Under the pieces are notes generated by a model, which did no database searches, had not been told where the DNA came from, and saw only the letters and a program-made list of their open reading frames with translations. A stretch of DNA of 12,064 nucleotides from Pseudomonadota bacterium (lineage in GTDB: Bacteria > Pseudomonadota > Alphaproteobacteria > Caulobacterales > Caulobacteraceae), in the NCBI GenBank assembly GCA_023433655.1, contig JAEYUE010000264.1, forward strand, positions 1-12,064. The letters run 5' to 3'. Shown here piece by piece: positions 1-8,192 of this stretch; the stretch's first letter is position 1, and the number at the start of each line of letters is the position of its first letter. Position numbers and translations under genes: made by a program.

Positions 1-1791
1 CTCCTGCGCGACCAGCGAGCCCTTCTGGGTGACGTGCTCGCCCAGGCGGCGGCGCAGCGCCTCGTGCAGTAGGTGGGTGGCCGAGTGGTTGGCGCGGGTG
101 GTCAGGCGCGCCTGCGGGTCGACATGCAGCGCGACGCGGGCGCCGATCCCGAGCACGCCGGACGTCACCTCCAGGCGGTGCGCGTAGAGGTCGCCGCCGT
201 GCTTCTGCACGTCCAGCACGGTCGCTGAGCCCGTCTGGCCCGAGGCGTCGGTCCATTCGATCTCGCCGCGATCGCCGGCCTGGCCGCCGCCTTCGCCGTA
301 GAAGGGGGTGCGGTCGAAGACGACCTCGGCCGTGTGGCCGGTCTCGACCCGGTCGACGGCGTGGCCCTCGTGGACCAGGGCCAGCACCTCGCCGATGTCG
401 TCCACGGCCTCATAGCCGCTGAACACCGTCGGGCCGAGGCGGTCGCGCAGCGCCAGCCATTCACCGGCGTTGGCGCTCTGGCCCGAGCCCTTCCAGTTGG
501 CCTTGCCGCGCTCGCGCTGCTCGGCCATGGCGGCCTCGAAGCCGTCCACGTCGACGGCGAAGCCGCGGCGACGGGCTTCGTCCTGGGTCAGGTCCAGCGG
601 GAAGCCATAGGTGTCGTAGAGGGTGAAGGCGGTCTGGCCGGCGATGATCCCGCCCTGCGGCAGGTCGCGGGTGGCGTCCTCCAGCAGGCCCATGCCGCGG
701 CCCAGGGTGGTGCGGAAGCGGATCTCCTCCTGCTTCAGCGTGTCCTCGATGAAGGCCTGGGCGCGTTTCAGCTCGGGATAGGCCTCGCCCATCTCGGTCA
801 CCAGCGCGGGGACCAGACGATGCATCAGCGGGTCGGAGGCGCCCAGCAGGTGGGCGTGGCGCATGGCGCGGCGCATGATCCGGCGCAGCACATAGCCGCG
901 GCCCTCGTTCGAGGGGGTCACGCCGTCGGCGATCAGGAAGGACGAGCTGCGCAGGTGGTCGGCGATGACCCGGTGGCTGGGCGCGCGGTCGCCCTCAGCC
1001 TTCGTCGAGGTGGCGTCCTCCGAGGCGGCGATCAGCGCCCTGAACAGGTCGACCTCATAGTTGGAGTGGACGCCCTGCAGGACGGCGGCGATGCGCTCCA
1101 GGCCCATGCCGGTGTCGACCGACGGCTTCGGGAGGGAACGGACGATCTCGTCGTTCTCCTTCTCGAACTGCATGAAGACGTTGTTCCAGATCTCCACGAA
1201 CCGGTCGCCGTCCTCGTTGGGCGAGCCGGGAGGGCCGCCGGGAATGTGCTCGCCGTGGTCCCAGAAGATTTCGGTGCAGGGGCCGCAGGGGCCGGAGTCG
1301 CCCATGGCCCAGAAGTTGTCGCTGCCGGCGATGCGGACGATCTTGTGGTCGGGGAAGCCGGCGACCTTCTTCCAGATGTCGAAGGCCTCGTCGTCGTCGA
1401 TGTAGACGGTGACCATCAGCCGTTCGGGATCGAGGCCGAACTCCTTGGTGACCAGGGTCCAGGCACGCTCGATGGCGTGTTCCTTGAAGTAGTCGCCGAA
1501 GGAGAAATTCCCCAGCATCTCGAAGAAGGTGTGGTGGCGCGCCGTGTAGCCGACGTTGTCGAGGTCGTTGTGCTTGCCGCCGGCGCGGACGCATTTCTGC
1601 GAGCTGGTGGCGCGGCGGTACGGCGGGGTGGCGGCGCCGGTGAAATAGTCCTTGAACGGCACCATGCCCGCGTTGACGAACAGCAGGGTCGGATCGTTCT
1701 GCGGCACCAGCGGAGCCGACCGCACCTTCTCGTGGCCGTCGGCGGCGAAGAAGTCGAGGAAGGTCGAACGGATCTGGTTGAGGCTGGCCAT
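1..1791 (-). CDS. alaS: Alanine--tRNA ligase (AlaRS), N-terminal 597 residues, cut by the window edge
   Basis: Cytoplasmic class II aminoacyl-tRNA synthetase that charges tRNA-Ala with alanine. The minus-strand frame begins at the ATG at 1791 (MASLNQIRSTFLDFF, the canonical AlaRS N-terminus) and stays open to base 1, giving 597 codons; about 280 residues should lie beyond the left edge. Diagnostic stretches are the N-terminal catalytic core (NAGMVPFKDYF near residue 40, TFFEMLGNFSFGDYFK near 90), the SDNFWAMGDSGPCGPC region near 160, and the first half of the editing-domain zinc site, HSATH with H569 and H573 (HxxxH). The matching Cys/His pair of that site would be outside the window. Spacing to the upstream minus-strand gene is 88 bp. 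Lying downstream of recA on the same strand is the usual alphaproteobacterial arrangement, although here 1.6 kb of other DNA separates them. Identity is essentially certain. Confidence 0.97.
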   Translation of the reverse strand, partial: MASLNQIRSTFLDFFAADGHEKVRSAPLVPQNDPTLLFVNAGMVPFKDYFTGAATPPYRRATSSQKCVRAGGKHNDLDNVGYTARHHTFFEMLGNFSFGDYFKEHAIERAWTLVTKEFGLDPERLMVTVYIDDDEAFDIWKKVAGFPDHKIVRIAGSDNFWAMGDSGPCGPCTEIFWDHGEHIPGGPPGSPNEDGDRFVEIWNNVFMQFEKENDEIVRSLPKPSVDTGMGLERIAAVLQGVHSNYEVDLFRALIAASEDATSTKAEGDRAPSHRVIADHLRSSSFLIADGVTPSNEGRGYVLRRIMRRAMRHAHLLGASDPLMHRLVPALVTEMGEAYPELKRAQAFIEDTLKQEEIRFRTTLGRGMGLLEDATRDLPQGGIIAGQTAFTLYDTYGFPLDLTQDEARRRGFAVDVDGFEAAMAEQRERGKANWKGSGQSANAGEWLALRDRLGPTVFSGYEAVDDIGEVLALVHEGHAVDRVETGHTAEVVFDRTPFYGEGGGQAGDRGEIEWTDASGQTGSATVLDVQKHGGDLYAHRLEVTSGVLGIGARVALHVDPQARLTTRANHSATHLLHEALRRRLGEHVTQKGSLVAQE

Positions 1792-1837
1792 GGCGCGGTC
1801 TTGTCGGGGGAGCGAAAAGGAACGCGCGTCATATAGG

Positions 1838-1854
1838 GCTTTCGGCCCGAAAGC
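1838..1854. promoter_or_regulatory. 8-bp perfect inverted repeat upstream of alaS
   Basis: GCTTTCGG-C-CCGAAAGC is a perfect dyad 47 bp upstream of the alaS start codon. On the minus strand it is followed directly by CCCTATATGACG, which contains a possible -10-like TATAT. It could be an operator, a 5'-leader hairpin, or part of a terminator of the gene ending at 1880, although no T-run follows. Only the symmetry is directly seen; function is a guess. Confidence 0.3.
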
Positions 1855-1872
1855 ATCACCCGGCCGTGATCG

Positions 1873-1889
1873 GGAGGCCTCAGGCCTCC
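1873..1889 (-). terminator. Possible hairpin at the 3' end of the 1880-2344 gene
   Basis: GGAGGCCT-C-AGGCCTCC is a perfect 8-bp inverted repeat that includes the TGA stop codon (1880-1882) of the minus-strand membrane protein gene. A real RNA hairpin would have to open the innermost pairs to form a loop. There is no following T-run, so this would at best be a weak or factor-assisted terminator. Confidence 0.25.
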
Positions 1890-2344
1890 GGCGTGCGTCG
1901 CGCGATCCAGGCGATCGGCAGGCCCACGCAGAGGATGTGGATGACAATGGGCTTCATCGCCGCGACCAGGCTGTCGGGCGGGGAGAGGGTCGAGGCGGAC
2001 AGGGGCACGACCACGAAGGTCATCGCCAGCCAGACCGCCAAGCCGTAGACCACGCCCGCCGGAAACCACTGTCTGCGCAGCGCCGGGACCCGTGCGGCCG
2101 CGATCACATAGACCGCGGCGATGCCCAGCATGACGGCGTAGTGCGAGGCGAGGCCCAGCCAGGCGGTCGACCAGCCGCCACGGTAGGTGGCGGACCCGAG
2201 CCACCCGCCGGCTACCGACTGCAGCACGACCTGGGCCGAAACCTGAAGGTTGGTGAAGATGGCCGCGAGGATGTCGAGCGTGCCGGCCGCCAGCGTGGCC
2301 AGCAGCGTCGTGCGCACGATGGCGCCGTTCCGTGTCGCGATCAT
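1880..2344 (-). CDS. Small four-helix inner membrane protein, function unknown
   Basis: A 154-residue protein with four hydrophobic segments, at about residues 10-32, 62-83, 95-118 and 130-147, and a short charged C-terminus (ARRTPEA). No enzymatic motif is visible. The sequence (LAAGTLDILAAIF near the N-terminus, QSVAGGWLG, a VVVPLSAS stretch between helices 3 and 4) is of a type I associate with uncharacterised proteobacterial membrane proteins, without a named function. The start at 2344 is supported by GGAGG (2351-2355 read on the minus strand) six bases upstream of ATG. It lies between alaS and the acidic-protein gene, all on the minus strand, with 57 bp to the upstream stop, so co-transcription is possible. 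That it is a membrane protein is clear; its role is not. Confidence 0.8.
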   Translation of the reverse strand: MIATRNGAIVRTTLLATLAAGTLDILAAIFTNLQVSAQVVLQSVAGGWLGSATYRGGWSTAWLGLASHYAVMLGIAAVYVIAAARVPALRRQWFPAGVVYGLAVWLAMTFVVVPLSASTLSPPDSLVAAMKPIVIHILCVGLPIAWIARRTPEA

Positions 2345-2350
2345 CGGTTG

Positions 2351-2365
2351 CCTCCCTGATGGAGG
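2351..2365 (-). promoter_or_regulatory. Shine-Dalgarno of the membrane protein gene inside a small inverted repeat
   Basis: Read on the minus strand the leader is CCTCC-ATCAG-GGAGG, then six bases, then ATG at 2344. The GGAGG is the ribosome binding site and the CCTCC just before it is its perfect complement, so a 5-bp hairpin could mask it. The pairing is short and may be coincidental. Confidence 0.35.
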
Positions 2366-2401
2366 GGAAGCTAGGGCGATAACGGCGGTATGGCCAGAGG
2401 C

Positions 2402-2662
2402 TCAGCTCTCGTCGTCGACGGCCGGGTCGTCGGTGAAGTGGTCCTCGGGCTCCTCGTCGTCATCGTCGTCCTCGACCTCCTCGGTGACCCCGTCCTCTTC
2501 CTCCAGCAGGTCGGCGAGAGCGTCGATGATGGCGTCGAGCTGGGCGGGCGAAGCCTCCACGGCGATCGAGGCGCCGTCGTCGCCCTCGATCTCCAGCAGA
2601 TAGCCGTCGGGGGTCTCGGACAGGGTGAACTGGCTGAGGGCGGGGACCTTCAGGTCGGCCAT
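2402..2662 (-). CDS. Acidic 86-residue protein with Asp/Glu-rich tail, function unknown
   Basis: I place the start at the ATG at 2662 (MADLKVPALSQF), which has GGAG nine bases upstream. A longer in-frame reading reaching 2920 would run through a terminator-like hairpin and a low-quality N-terminus, so it is rejected. Residues 1-55 look like a small folded domain (alternating segment FTLSETPDGYLLEIEGDDGA, then a helix ASPAQLDAIIDALADLLEEE). Residues 56-86 are almost entirely Asp and Glu with a few Pro, so the protein is strongly acidic and the tail is probably disordered. There is no signal peptide or membrane segment, so it is likely cytoplasmic. I do not recognise a named family. It may be co-transcribed with the membrane protein gene 57 bp downstream. 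Confidence 0.75.
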   Translation of the reverse strand: MADLKVPALSQFTLSETPDGYLLEIEGDDGASIAVEASPAQLDAIIDALADLLEEEDGVTEEVEDDDDDEEPEDHFTDDPAVDDES

Positions 2663-2725
2663 GGGTTCGGGCTCCGTTCTGACGAGCCGACAACGACGGG
2701 CCCGCCGGAAGGCTCCCGCCGAAGG

Positions 2726-2746
2726 AAAAAAGGCCGGCCCCCGGCC
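2726..2746 (-). terminator. Rho-independent terminator reading on the minus strand, with no obvious gene feeding it
   Basis: On the minus strand the sequence reads GGCCGG-GGG-CCGGCC followed directly by TTTTTT (the A-run at 2726-2731 on the plus strand). A 6-bp GC-only stem next to a T6 run is a good intrinsic terminator. It lies 64 bp upstream of the acidic-protein start. No convincing minus-strand gene lies between it and the recA terminator at 3233-3271, so it either blocks antisense or readthrough transcription, attenuates the acidic-protein mRNA leader, or ends an unannotated small RNA. Confidence 0.6.
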
Positions 2747-2861
2747 GGACAGGGACTGTCGCCGACCTTGGCGGTATAGCACGGTTATGTGACTTGCGGC
2801 AGGGCGGGGCGCGTTCCAAGCTACAGTTGCACAATGACGTGCATTCGCGTTGGAGGATGCG

Positions 2862-3197
2862 ATGAAACTGAAAGCCTTGGGTCTCGGGGCCCTGACCGCT
2901 GTTGTGGCGACCGTCGGCATGGGTGTGGTGAGCGCGACGGCCCACGTCGAATAAACGTGGGTGCAGTGGGACCAGAAGTATTACGGTATCGCGTATGAGT
3001 ACACCTACTACGCGGATGCCGGGAAGTCGCAGGTCCTGGGCACGGTGTACGACAGCTGCACTGAGGGCGATAATCAGTTCTACGCCGGCCATGCGGTGCA
3101 TCCCAACATCCCGACCCCGTATTATGATGAGGCCTCCATCCATCATTGTGGGGGCATGGGGCCGGAACTGCTGCCGGACTTCGTCTACGGCTCCTGA
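2862..3197 (+). pseudogene. Small secreted protein gene interrupted by an in-frame TAA after the signal peptide
   Basis: ATG at 2862 has an excellent ribosome binding site (GGAGG at 2852-2856). It encodes a Sec signal peptide: KLK, a hydrophobic core through about residue 24, and a likely cleavage site after SATA near residue 27. Codon 31 (2952-2954) is TAA. The same frame then stays open for 80 codons with protein-like composition (many Tyr, two Cys: DSCTEG and HHCGG) to a TGA at 3195-3197. No frameshift is needed to join the two parts, so one base change would restore a 111-residue secreted protein. The pattern around YEYTYYADAGKSQVLGTVYDSC resembles small secreted proteins annotated as DUF6289, a tentative match from memory. 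Separate initiation at the GTG at 2961 is possible but has no ribosome binding site and would yield a protein without a signal peptide. The stop lies in the loop of an inverted repeat (2941-2961). Decay is the simplest reading; a sequencing error or readthrough cannot be excluded. Confidence 0.6.
2941..2961 (+). repeat. 7-bp perfect inverted repeat with the premature TAA in its loop
   Basis: CCCACGT (2941-2947) and ACGTGGG (2955-2961) are perfect complements separated by the 7-base loop CGAATAA, which contains the in-frame stop codon (2952-2954) of the secreted-protein gene. Such a structure could favour a templated mutation, or could form in the mRNA at the stop. Only the symmetry and the position of the stop are directly seen. 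Confidence 0.55.
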
Positions 3198-3232
3198 TTG
3201 CAGGTCCATCCGGCGCCGATTGCGCCGAGGCG

Positions 3233-3271
3233 AAAAAAGGCCGCCCGATCCGGGTGGGGGATCGGGCGGCC
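3233..3271 (-). terminator. Strong Rho-independent terminator of recA
   Basis: A 13-bp perfect stem, 3239-3251 (GGCCGCCCGATCC) paired with 3259-3271, with a 7-base loop. On the minus strand it is followed directly by TTTTTT (the A-run at 3233-3238). It lies about 145 bp past the recA stop codon, on the same strand, and no other minus-strand gene intervenes. On the plus strand there is no T-run, so it should not end transcription of the secreted-protein gene from the other side. Confidence 0.88.
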
Positions 3272-3416
3272 GCTCCGTCCGGCCCGGCCCGGCGGGGTCG
3301 GTGGCGGGTCGGCGGACCCGGCCGGAGAAGTTCACCGGTTGAGCGCCCGTGTCCGCGAAAACGCGTGGGACACTTCGGACACTCGGTCACTTTCGCCCCT
3401 GGCCAGGGCCGGGCGA

Positions 3417-4517
<1,101 letters not shown>

Positions 4518-4591
4518 GATTCCCGTTCAGACCCTTGGGGGAGAGGCCCGCCTTCGGCCGTCTGGCCGTGACCCGCTCCCTGTGAACCGGG

Positions 4592-4632
4592 ATATGTGCA
4601 CGGTTTGTTCCGGTTGCCAATATGTTCTTTTT
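4592..4632 (-). promoter_or_regulatory. recA promoter region with near-consensus alphaproteobacterial LexA site
   Basis: Read on the minus strand, 4613-4627 is GAAC-ATATTGG-CAAC, one base away from the alphaproteobacterial SOS box GAAC-N7-GAAC (GTTC-N7-GTTC on the other strand). A further GAAC lies at 4607-4610, 13 bases from the first, which is off-register. TTGGCA (4616-4621 on the minus strand) overlaps the site and could be a -35 element, with a poor -10 (ACATAT) 17 bases later. An overlap of operator and -35 fits repression by LexA. The site sits about 95-110 bp from the start codon. The match is imperfect and unverified. Confidence 0.45.
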
Positions 4633-4702
4633 GGCGGTCCGCCAGTTTGGGGCGAGGATACGTCCGATTTTGACGCAGGAGGCTCTGCAAACGGCACGGC
4701 AA

Positions 4703-4717
4703 CCACCGCCGCGGTGG
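4703..4717 (-). terminator. Weak hairpin downstream of the hlyD-like gene
   Basis: CCACCGC-C-GCGGTGG is a perfect 7-bp inverted repeat about 95 bp past the stop of the membrane fusion protein gene (4813) and upstream of recA. No T-run follows on the minus strand, so it would be a weak or Rho-assisted terminator. It is the only clear dyad I see between the exporter operon and the recA promoter. Confidence 0.22.
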
Positions 4718-4812
4718 GGCTCCGACACCGTCCTTCGCGCCCGGCGCCCTCGTCGTTCGGGGTCGATGCGCACAAAGGCGAAGCCGGATCGAGACCTGCC
4801 GGATTCCGCGCC

Positions 4813-6060
4813 CTAGTCTGCGAAGCGCGATCCGGCGGCCAGCAGCGGATCAAACAATTGCTGCCACAGCCAACGGCGGTCGATCGGGAGGTCAGCTCGC
4901 AATACCATGCCGGGCCTGAGGTTTCTTCTTTCCCCAAAGGCGTTGACGTACTCGCGCCTGATGAACACATCGACCTCGTAGACCGGTTCCGTCAACTCGA
5001 TCGGGTAGTTCAGCTCGCCGGGCTGGACGACCAGCGGATGTATCTCGCTCACATTTCCTTCGATCATTCCGAACCGTTCGAACGGGAAGGCATCAATCTT
5101 CAGATTTGCGACCTGTCCCTTTTCAAGGAAGCCGATTGCTCGCGTCGGCACCAACAGGCGCGCATAGAGCATGGCGCTCTCTGGCGCGATCGTAAGCAGG
5201 CGTCCGTTATTTGGCGGTGTGAAACCGTCGCGCGCCAGCAACCGGGTCACCGTTCCGGCAATGGGTGCGCGCAAAACATAGCCTTGCGCCAGAGCGAGCT
5301 CGGCCCGCTGTTGGCTCAGTCTTGCGTTTTCGCTGCCGAGGACGGCTTCGATCTCCGCCTGTCGGGAGGGCAGCGAAGCTGCTTGGGACCGAAGATCGGA
5401 TGCCCGCGCGTTTGCGGCGGCGATCTGCCCATCCAATGCTCGCAAACTGCCCTGTTCATCAATCACCGCCCGCCGCCGCCGATCCACTTCGACCGCCGGC
5501 GCGAAGCCCTGAACTTGAAGACGGGCGAAACGTTCGAGATCGCTTTCGGCGAGCGCCACAGCATCGGCCTGGCTGTCCCTCTGCCGCTCGAGAATGGCGA
5601 GCAGATCTTCTTGGGCGGCGATCTGATCCTCAAGACGGCCCAGCTCGTTGGCGTAGCTTTGGGCGATGGCCTCTCCCCGCTGCCGCAGAGCGGTGACCTG
5701 ACGGTCAATTTCGGATAGCTGCAGATCCAGCGTCAGGCCGGACTCCAAGCTTTCCACATCGGAGCTGAACTCGACAAGGGGGTCGCCGACCGCGACTGTC
5801 TGCCCTTCGCGAACAAACACGCGGCTGACGCGGCCCCCCCGGACAGGCCGGACATCGACGACGCCGGTTTCAGCGTACAGAAAGCCGGGCACGGTCTCGG
5901 AGCGGGTATAGCGACCCAGCGCCAGGATCGCGAAGACGGAGCCGCAGATAACGACGAGGACCGCCGTCCAGATCATCAACGATGGCGGCTGGGCCAGCCG
6001 CACTTCTCCCCAAAGGCGGCGGCGCTTGCTTTCAATGGCCTCCTGCCGAAACAGCTTCAC
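4813..6060 (-). CDS. HlyD-family membrane fusion protein of a peptide exporter
   Basis: Periplasmic adaptor that links the inner-membrane ABC exporter to an outer membrane channel of TolC type (not encoded here). The 415 residues show a cytoplasmic N-terminus (MKLFRQEAIESKRRRLWGEV), one transmembrane helix at about 29-50, a barrel-sandwich half-domain with VRPVRGGRVSRVFVREGQTVAVGDPLVEF near 72-98, a long coiled coil at about 105-255 rich in Ala, Gln, Glu and Arg, the second half-domain with YVLRAPIAGTVTRLLARDG, and a C-terminal beta domain ending RPGMVLRADLPIDRRWLWQQLFDPLL. Length and layout match CvaA-type adaptors of colicin V and microcin exporters. The GTG start at 6060 overlaps the exporter stop (GTGA), with AGGAG seven bases upstream, so the two are translationally coupled and should form one complex. 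Family assignment is firm; the cargo is inferred from the neighbouring precursor gene. Confidence 0.92.
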   Translation of the reverse strand: MKLFRQEAIESKRRRLWGEVRLAQPPSLMIWTAVLVVICGSVFAILALGRYTRSETVPGFLYAETGVVDVRPVRGGRVSRVFVREGQTVAVGDPLVEFSSDVESLESGLTLDLQLSEIDRQVTALRQRGEAIAQSYANELGRLEDQIAAQEDLLAILERQRDSQADAVALAESDLERFARLQVQGFAPAVEVDRRRRAVIDEQGSLRALDGQIAAANARASDLRSQAASLPSRQAEIEAVLGSENARLSQQRAELALAQGYVLRAPIAGTVTRLLARDGFTPPNNGRLLTIAPESAMLYARLLVPTRAIGFLEKGQVANLKIDAFPFERFGMIEGNVSEIHPLVVQPGELNYPIELTEPVYEVDVFIRREYVNAFGERRNLRPGMVLRADLPIDRRWLWQQLFDPLLAAGSRFAD

Positions 6061-8192
6061 GAACCGGCTCCTGCCCCGATCGCCACGTCGAAAGGCGATC
6101 GATCCGTGCCAGTGACCTCAACCACTTTTCCCTTGTCCACCAGCAGCACCCGGTTAGAGCCCCGTGCCGCCGCCTCTCGATGGGCCACCATCACACATGT
6201 GATGTTCAGACCTGAAAGCGAAGCTATCACCTTCTGCTCGAGAGCCGGGTCAAGGTTGGCCGTGCCCTCGTCCATGAAGAGGATTGCCGGGTCCTTGTAG
6301 AGTGCGCGCGCGAGCAGCAGGCGTTGCTTCTGTCCGCCTGACAGGATCGAGCCCATTTCGCCAACGAGGCTGTGATAGCCCATGGGCATCCGCATGATCT
6401 CGTCATGCACATGGGCCAGACGGCAAGCGTGTTCGACCTTTTCGATATCCATCGTCGCGTCAAAGAAGCAGACGTTGTCGGCGATCGTGCCGCTGAGCAG
6501 CTGGTCGTCTTGCATGACCACTCCTATGCGCTCTCGCACCGCCAGCAGACCCAGCGCGCGCATGGGGTGCCCGTCCATCAGCACCTCGCCTTCCACGGGT
6601 TCGTAGATGCCAATCAATACCTTCAGCAGCGTCGACTTGCCGCCGCCTGATGGGCCGACTACCGCGACGGACTCACCAGGCTGAATGCGAAACGAAACGC
6701 CTTGCAGGATCCATGGATCATAGGGGCCATACCGGAAGCATAGAGACTGCGTCTCGATGGCGCCCATCAAGGGCTTGGCCAGAATTGTGGGGCCATCCGA
6801 ACCGCGCTCGGCGTCCGTGTGGACTATGTCCGCCAACCGTTCCAGGTGAAGGCCCAGCATGCGAAACGTAAAAAAGGCGCCGATCAGGCTTCCGACGCGG
6901 GCGGAGAACTGGCCCGCATATGCCTGGAAAGCGAAGAACATGCCGAGGGTCATGACTCCGTCGATGACCTGAAGCGCGCCGAAGTAGAGCATGACCAGCC
7001 CGTGCAAGCCGGTCCAGACGCTCATCGAGGACGCGCCCCACAGATTGAAGGAGCCTTGGCGAAACGCGGCGTTCTGCTGCTCGGCTACCGCGTTCTGCCA
7101 CAAGCTGTGCCGCTCGGCCTCACGCCGGGCGATCTTGATCGCGCGGGCGCCGCGAACGGTCTCCAGAAATACGGAATCGGACCTGGCTGCCAGGTTCAGG
7201 TTCTCCTCGGCGAGGCGCCGGGCGGTTGGGAAGGCGAGCGTCCGCACGGCGAAGATGACAACCAGGTTGATCGCCACGATTGCCGACAGCACTGGCGAGT
7301 AGAGAACCATGATGACCGCGACGGGGAGAACCATCACTGCGTCCAGGACGATCCCGACGAGGCCGCCGGTGAGGAACGACTGAGCGGGCATCAGCGACCC
7401 GAACCGGGACATCACGTCCCCCACATGACGCCGCTCGAAAAAGTCCGTGGGCAGCCGTAGCAGGTGCTTCAGCAGGTTCCCGGAAAGCTGAATCGACAGT
7501 CGCTGGCCGGCGTGCAACTGGATGAATCCACGCAGGGTGGTAACCGCCGTCTGGATAACGATCAGCGCGCCGAAGCCTATCAATATGGCGGTCAGCAGGT
7601 CGCGATCGGCGCGGCCGATGACGTCGTCCACCACAAGCTGGCTGGCCAAGGGCGTGATCAGGCCAACCGCCTGAAGGACCAACGTCAGCAGAAACAACTG
7701 GACGAGGAAAAGCTTCAAACCCGTGAAGCGGCTCCACAGGTCGCCCAGCCGGACCCTTTCGACCTGCTCCTTCTTCTCGAAGTGCGGCGCGGGAATCAGC
7801 TCCAGGGCGACGCCGGTGAAATGGCGTGACACCTCGGCCAGCGGCAGCTTGCGCAAACCCAGGGAGGGGTCAGCGACCAGGGCGTGGCGGCGGCCCACCC
7901 CGCGGAGCACCACGTAGTGGTCCAGGCCCCAGTGCAGGATGGCGGGGGTTTCGAGCTTGCCGAGCTCATCGAGGTCGCAGCGCACGGCGCGGGCCGAGAA
8001 CCCCAGGGCATCAGCGACGGCGATCAGGCCCTTGAGGCTGGAGCCCCCCAACGAGAAGGGGAATCTGCGCCTGAGTTCGCTCAGGGTCTCGCGCCGTCCG
8101 TGATGGGCCGCCACCATGGCCAGACAGGCCAGCCCGCACTCGGCCGCCTCAGCCTGCAATACAACTCGACGATCGAGCACGGCTCTCCCCAT
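6057..8192 (-). CDS. Peptidase-containing ABC exporter (C39 family, CvaB/RaxB type) for double-glycine peptides
   Basis: Inner-membrane transporter that cleaves Gly-Gly leaders on the cytoplasmic side and exports the mature peptide. The 711 residues contain, in order: an N-terminal C39 cysteine protease (about 5-130) with Gln13, catalytic Cys19 (QAEAAECGLACL), His92 (HWGLDHYVVL) and Asp108 (VADPS); a type I ABC transmembrane domain of six helices (about 155-440); and a nucleotide-binding domain with Walker A GPSGGGKST near 511, Q-loop VMQDD near 560, signature LSGGQ near 613, Walker B ILFMDE near 637 and switch His (AHR) near 670. All catalytic residues are present, so both protease and ATPase should work. 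The start at 8192 has GGAG seven bases upstream. It overlaps the adaptor gene by 4 bp and is transcribed away from the precursor gene, across a 105-bp gap. Length matches the CvaB-type Gram-negative group. Confidence 0.95.
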   Translation of the reverse strand: MGRAVLDRRVVLQAEAAECGLACLAMVAAHHGRRETLSELRRRFPFSLGGSSLKGLIAVADALGFSARAVRCDLDELGKLETPAILHWGLDHYVVLRGVGRRHALVADPSLGLRKLPLAEVSRHFTGVALELIPAPHFEKKEQVERVRLGDLWSRFTGLKLFLVQLFLLTLVLQAVGLITPLASQLVVDDVIGRADRDLLTAILIGFGALIVIQTAVTTLRGFIQLHAGQRLSIQLSGNLLKHLLRLPTDFFERRHVGDVMSRFGSLMPAQSFLTGGLVGIVLDAVMVLPVAVIMVLYSPVLSAIVAINLVVIFAVRTLAFPTARRLAEENLNLAARSDSVFLETVRGARAIKIARREAERHSLWQNAVAEQQNAAFRQGSFNLWGASSMSVWTGLHGLVMLYFGALQVIDGVMTLGMFFAFQAYAGQFSARVGSLIGAFFTFRMLGLHLERLADIVHTDAERGSDGPTILAKPLMGAIETQSLCFRYGPYDPWILQGVSFRIQPGESVAVVGPSGGGKSTLLKVLIGIYEPVEGEVLMDGHPMRALGLLAVRERIGVVMQDDQLLSGTIADNVCFFDATMDIEKVEHACRLAHVHDEIMRMPMGYHSLVGEMGSILSGGQKQRLLLARALYKDPAILFMDEGTANLDPALEQKVIASLSGLNITCVMVAHREAAARGSNRVLLVDKGKVVEVTGTDRSPFDVAIGAGAGS

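Noticed and set aside
334..1836. Long plus-strand open frame (about 500 codons) across alaS
   Set aside because: It is antisense to the unmistakable AlaRS frame. Long antisense frames are expected in GC-rich coding DNA, and its translation has no recognisable domain.
2663..2920. N-terminal extension of the acidic protein to 172 residues
   Set aside because: It would translate through an intrinsic terminator. The ATG at 2662 has a good GGAG and begins the only protein-like part.
3211..3227. Hairpin CGGCGC-CGATT-GCGCCG just after the secreted-protein gene, as its plus-strand terminator
   Set aside because: The stem is only 6 bp and is followed by an A-run rather than a T-run on the plus strand. 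The strong structure next to it clearly reads on the minus strand.
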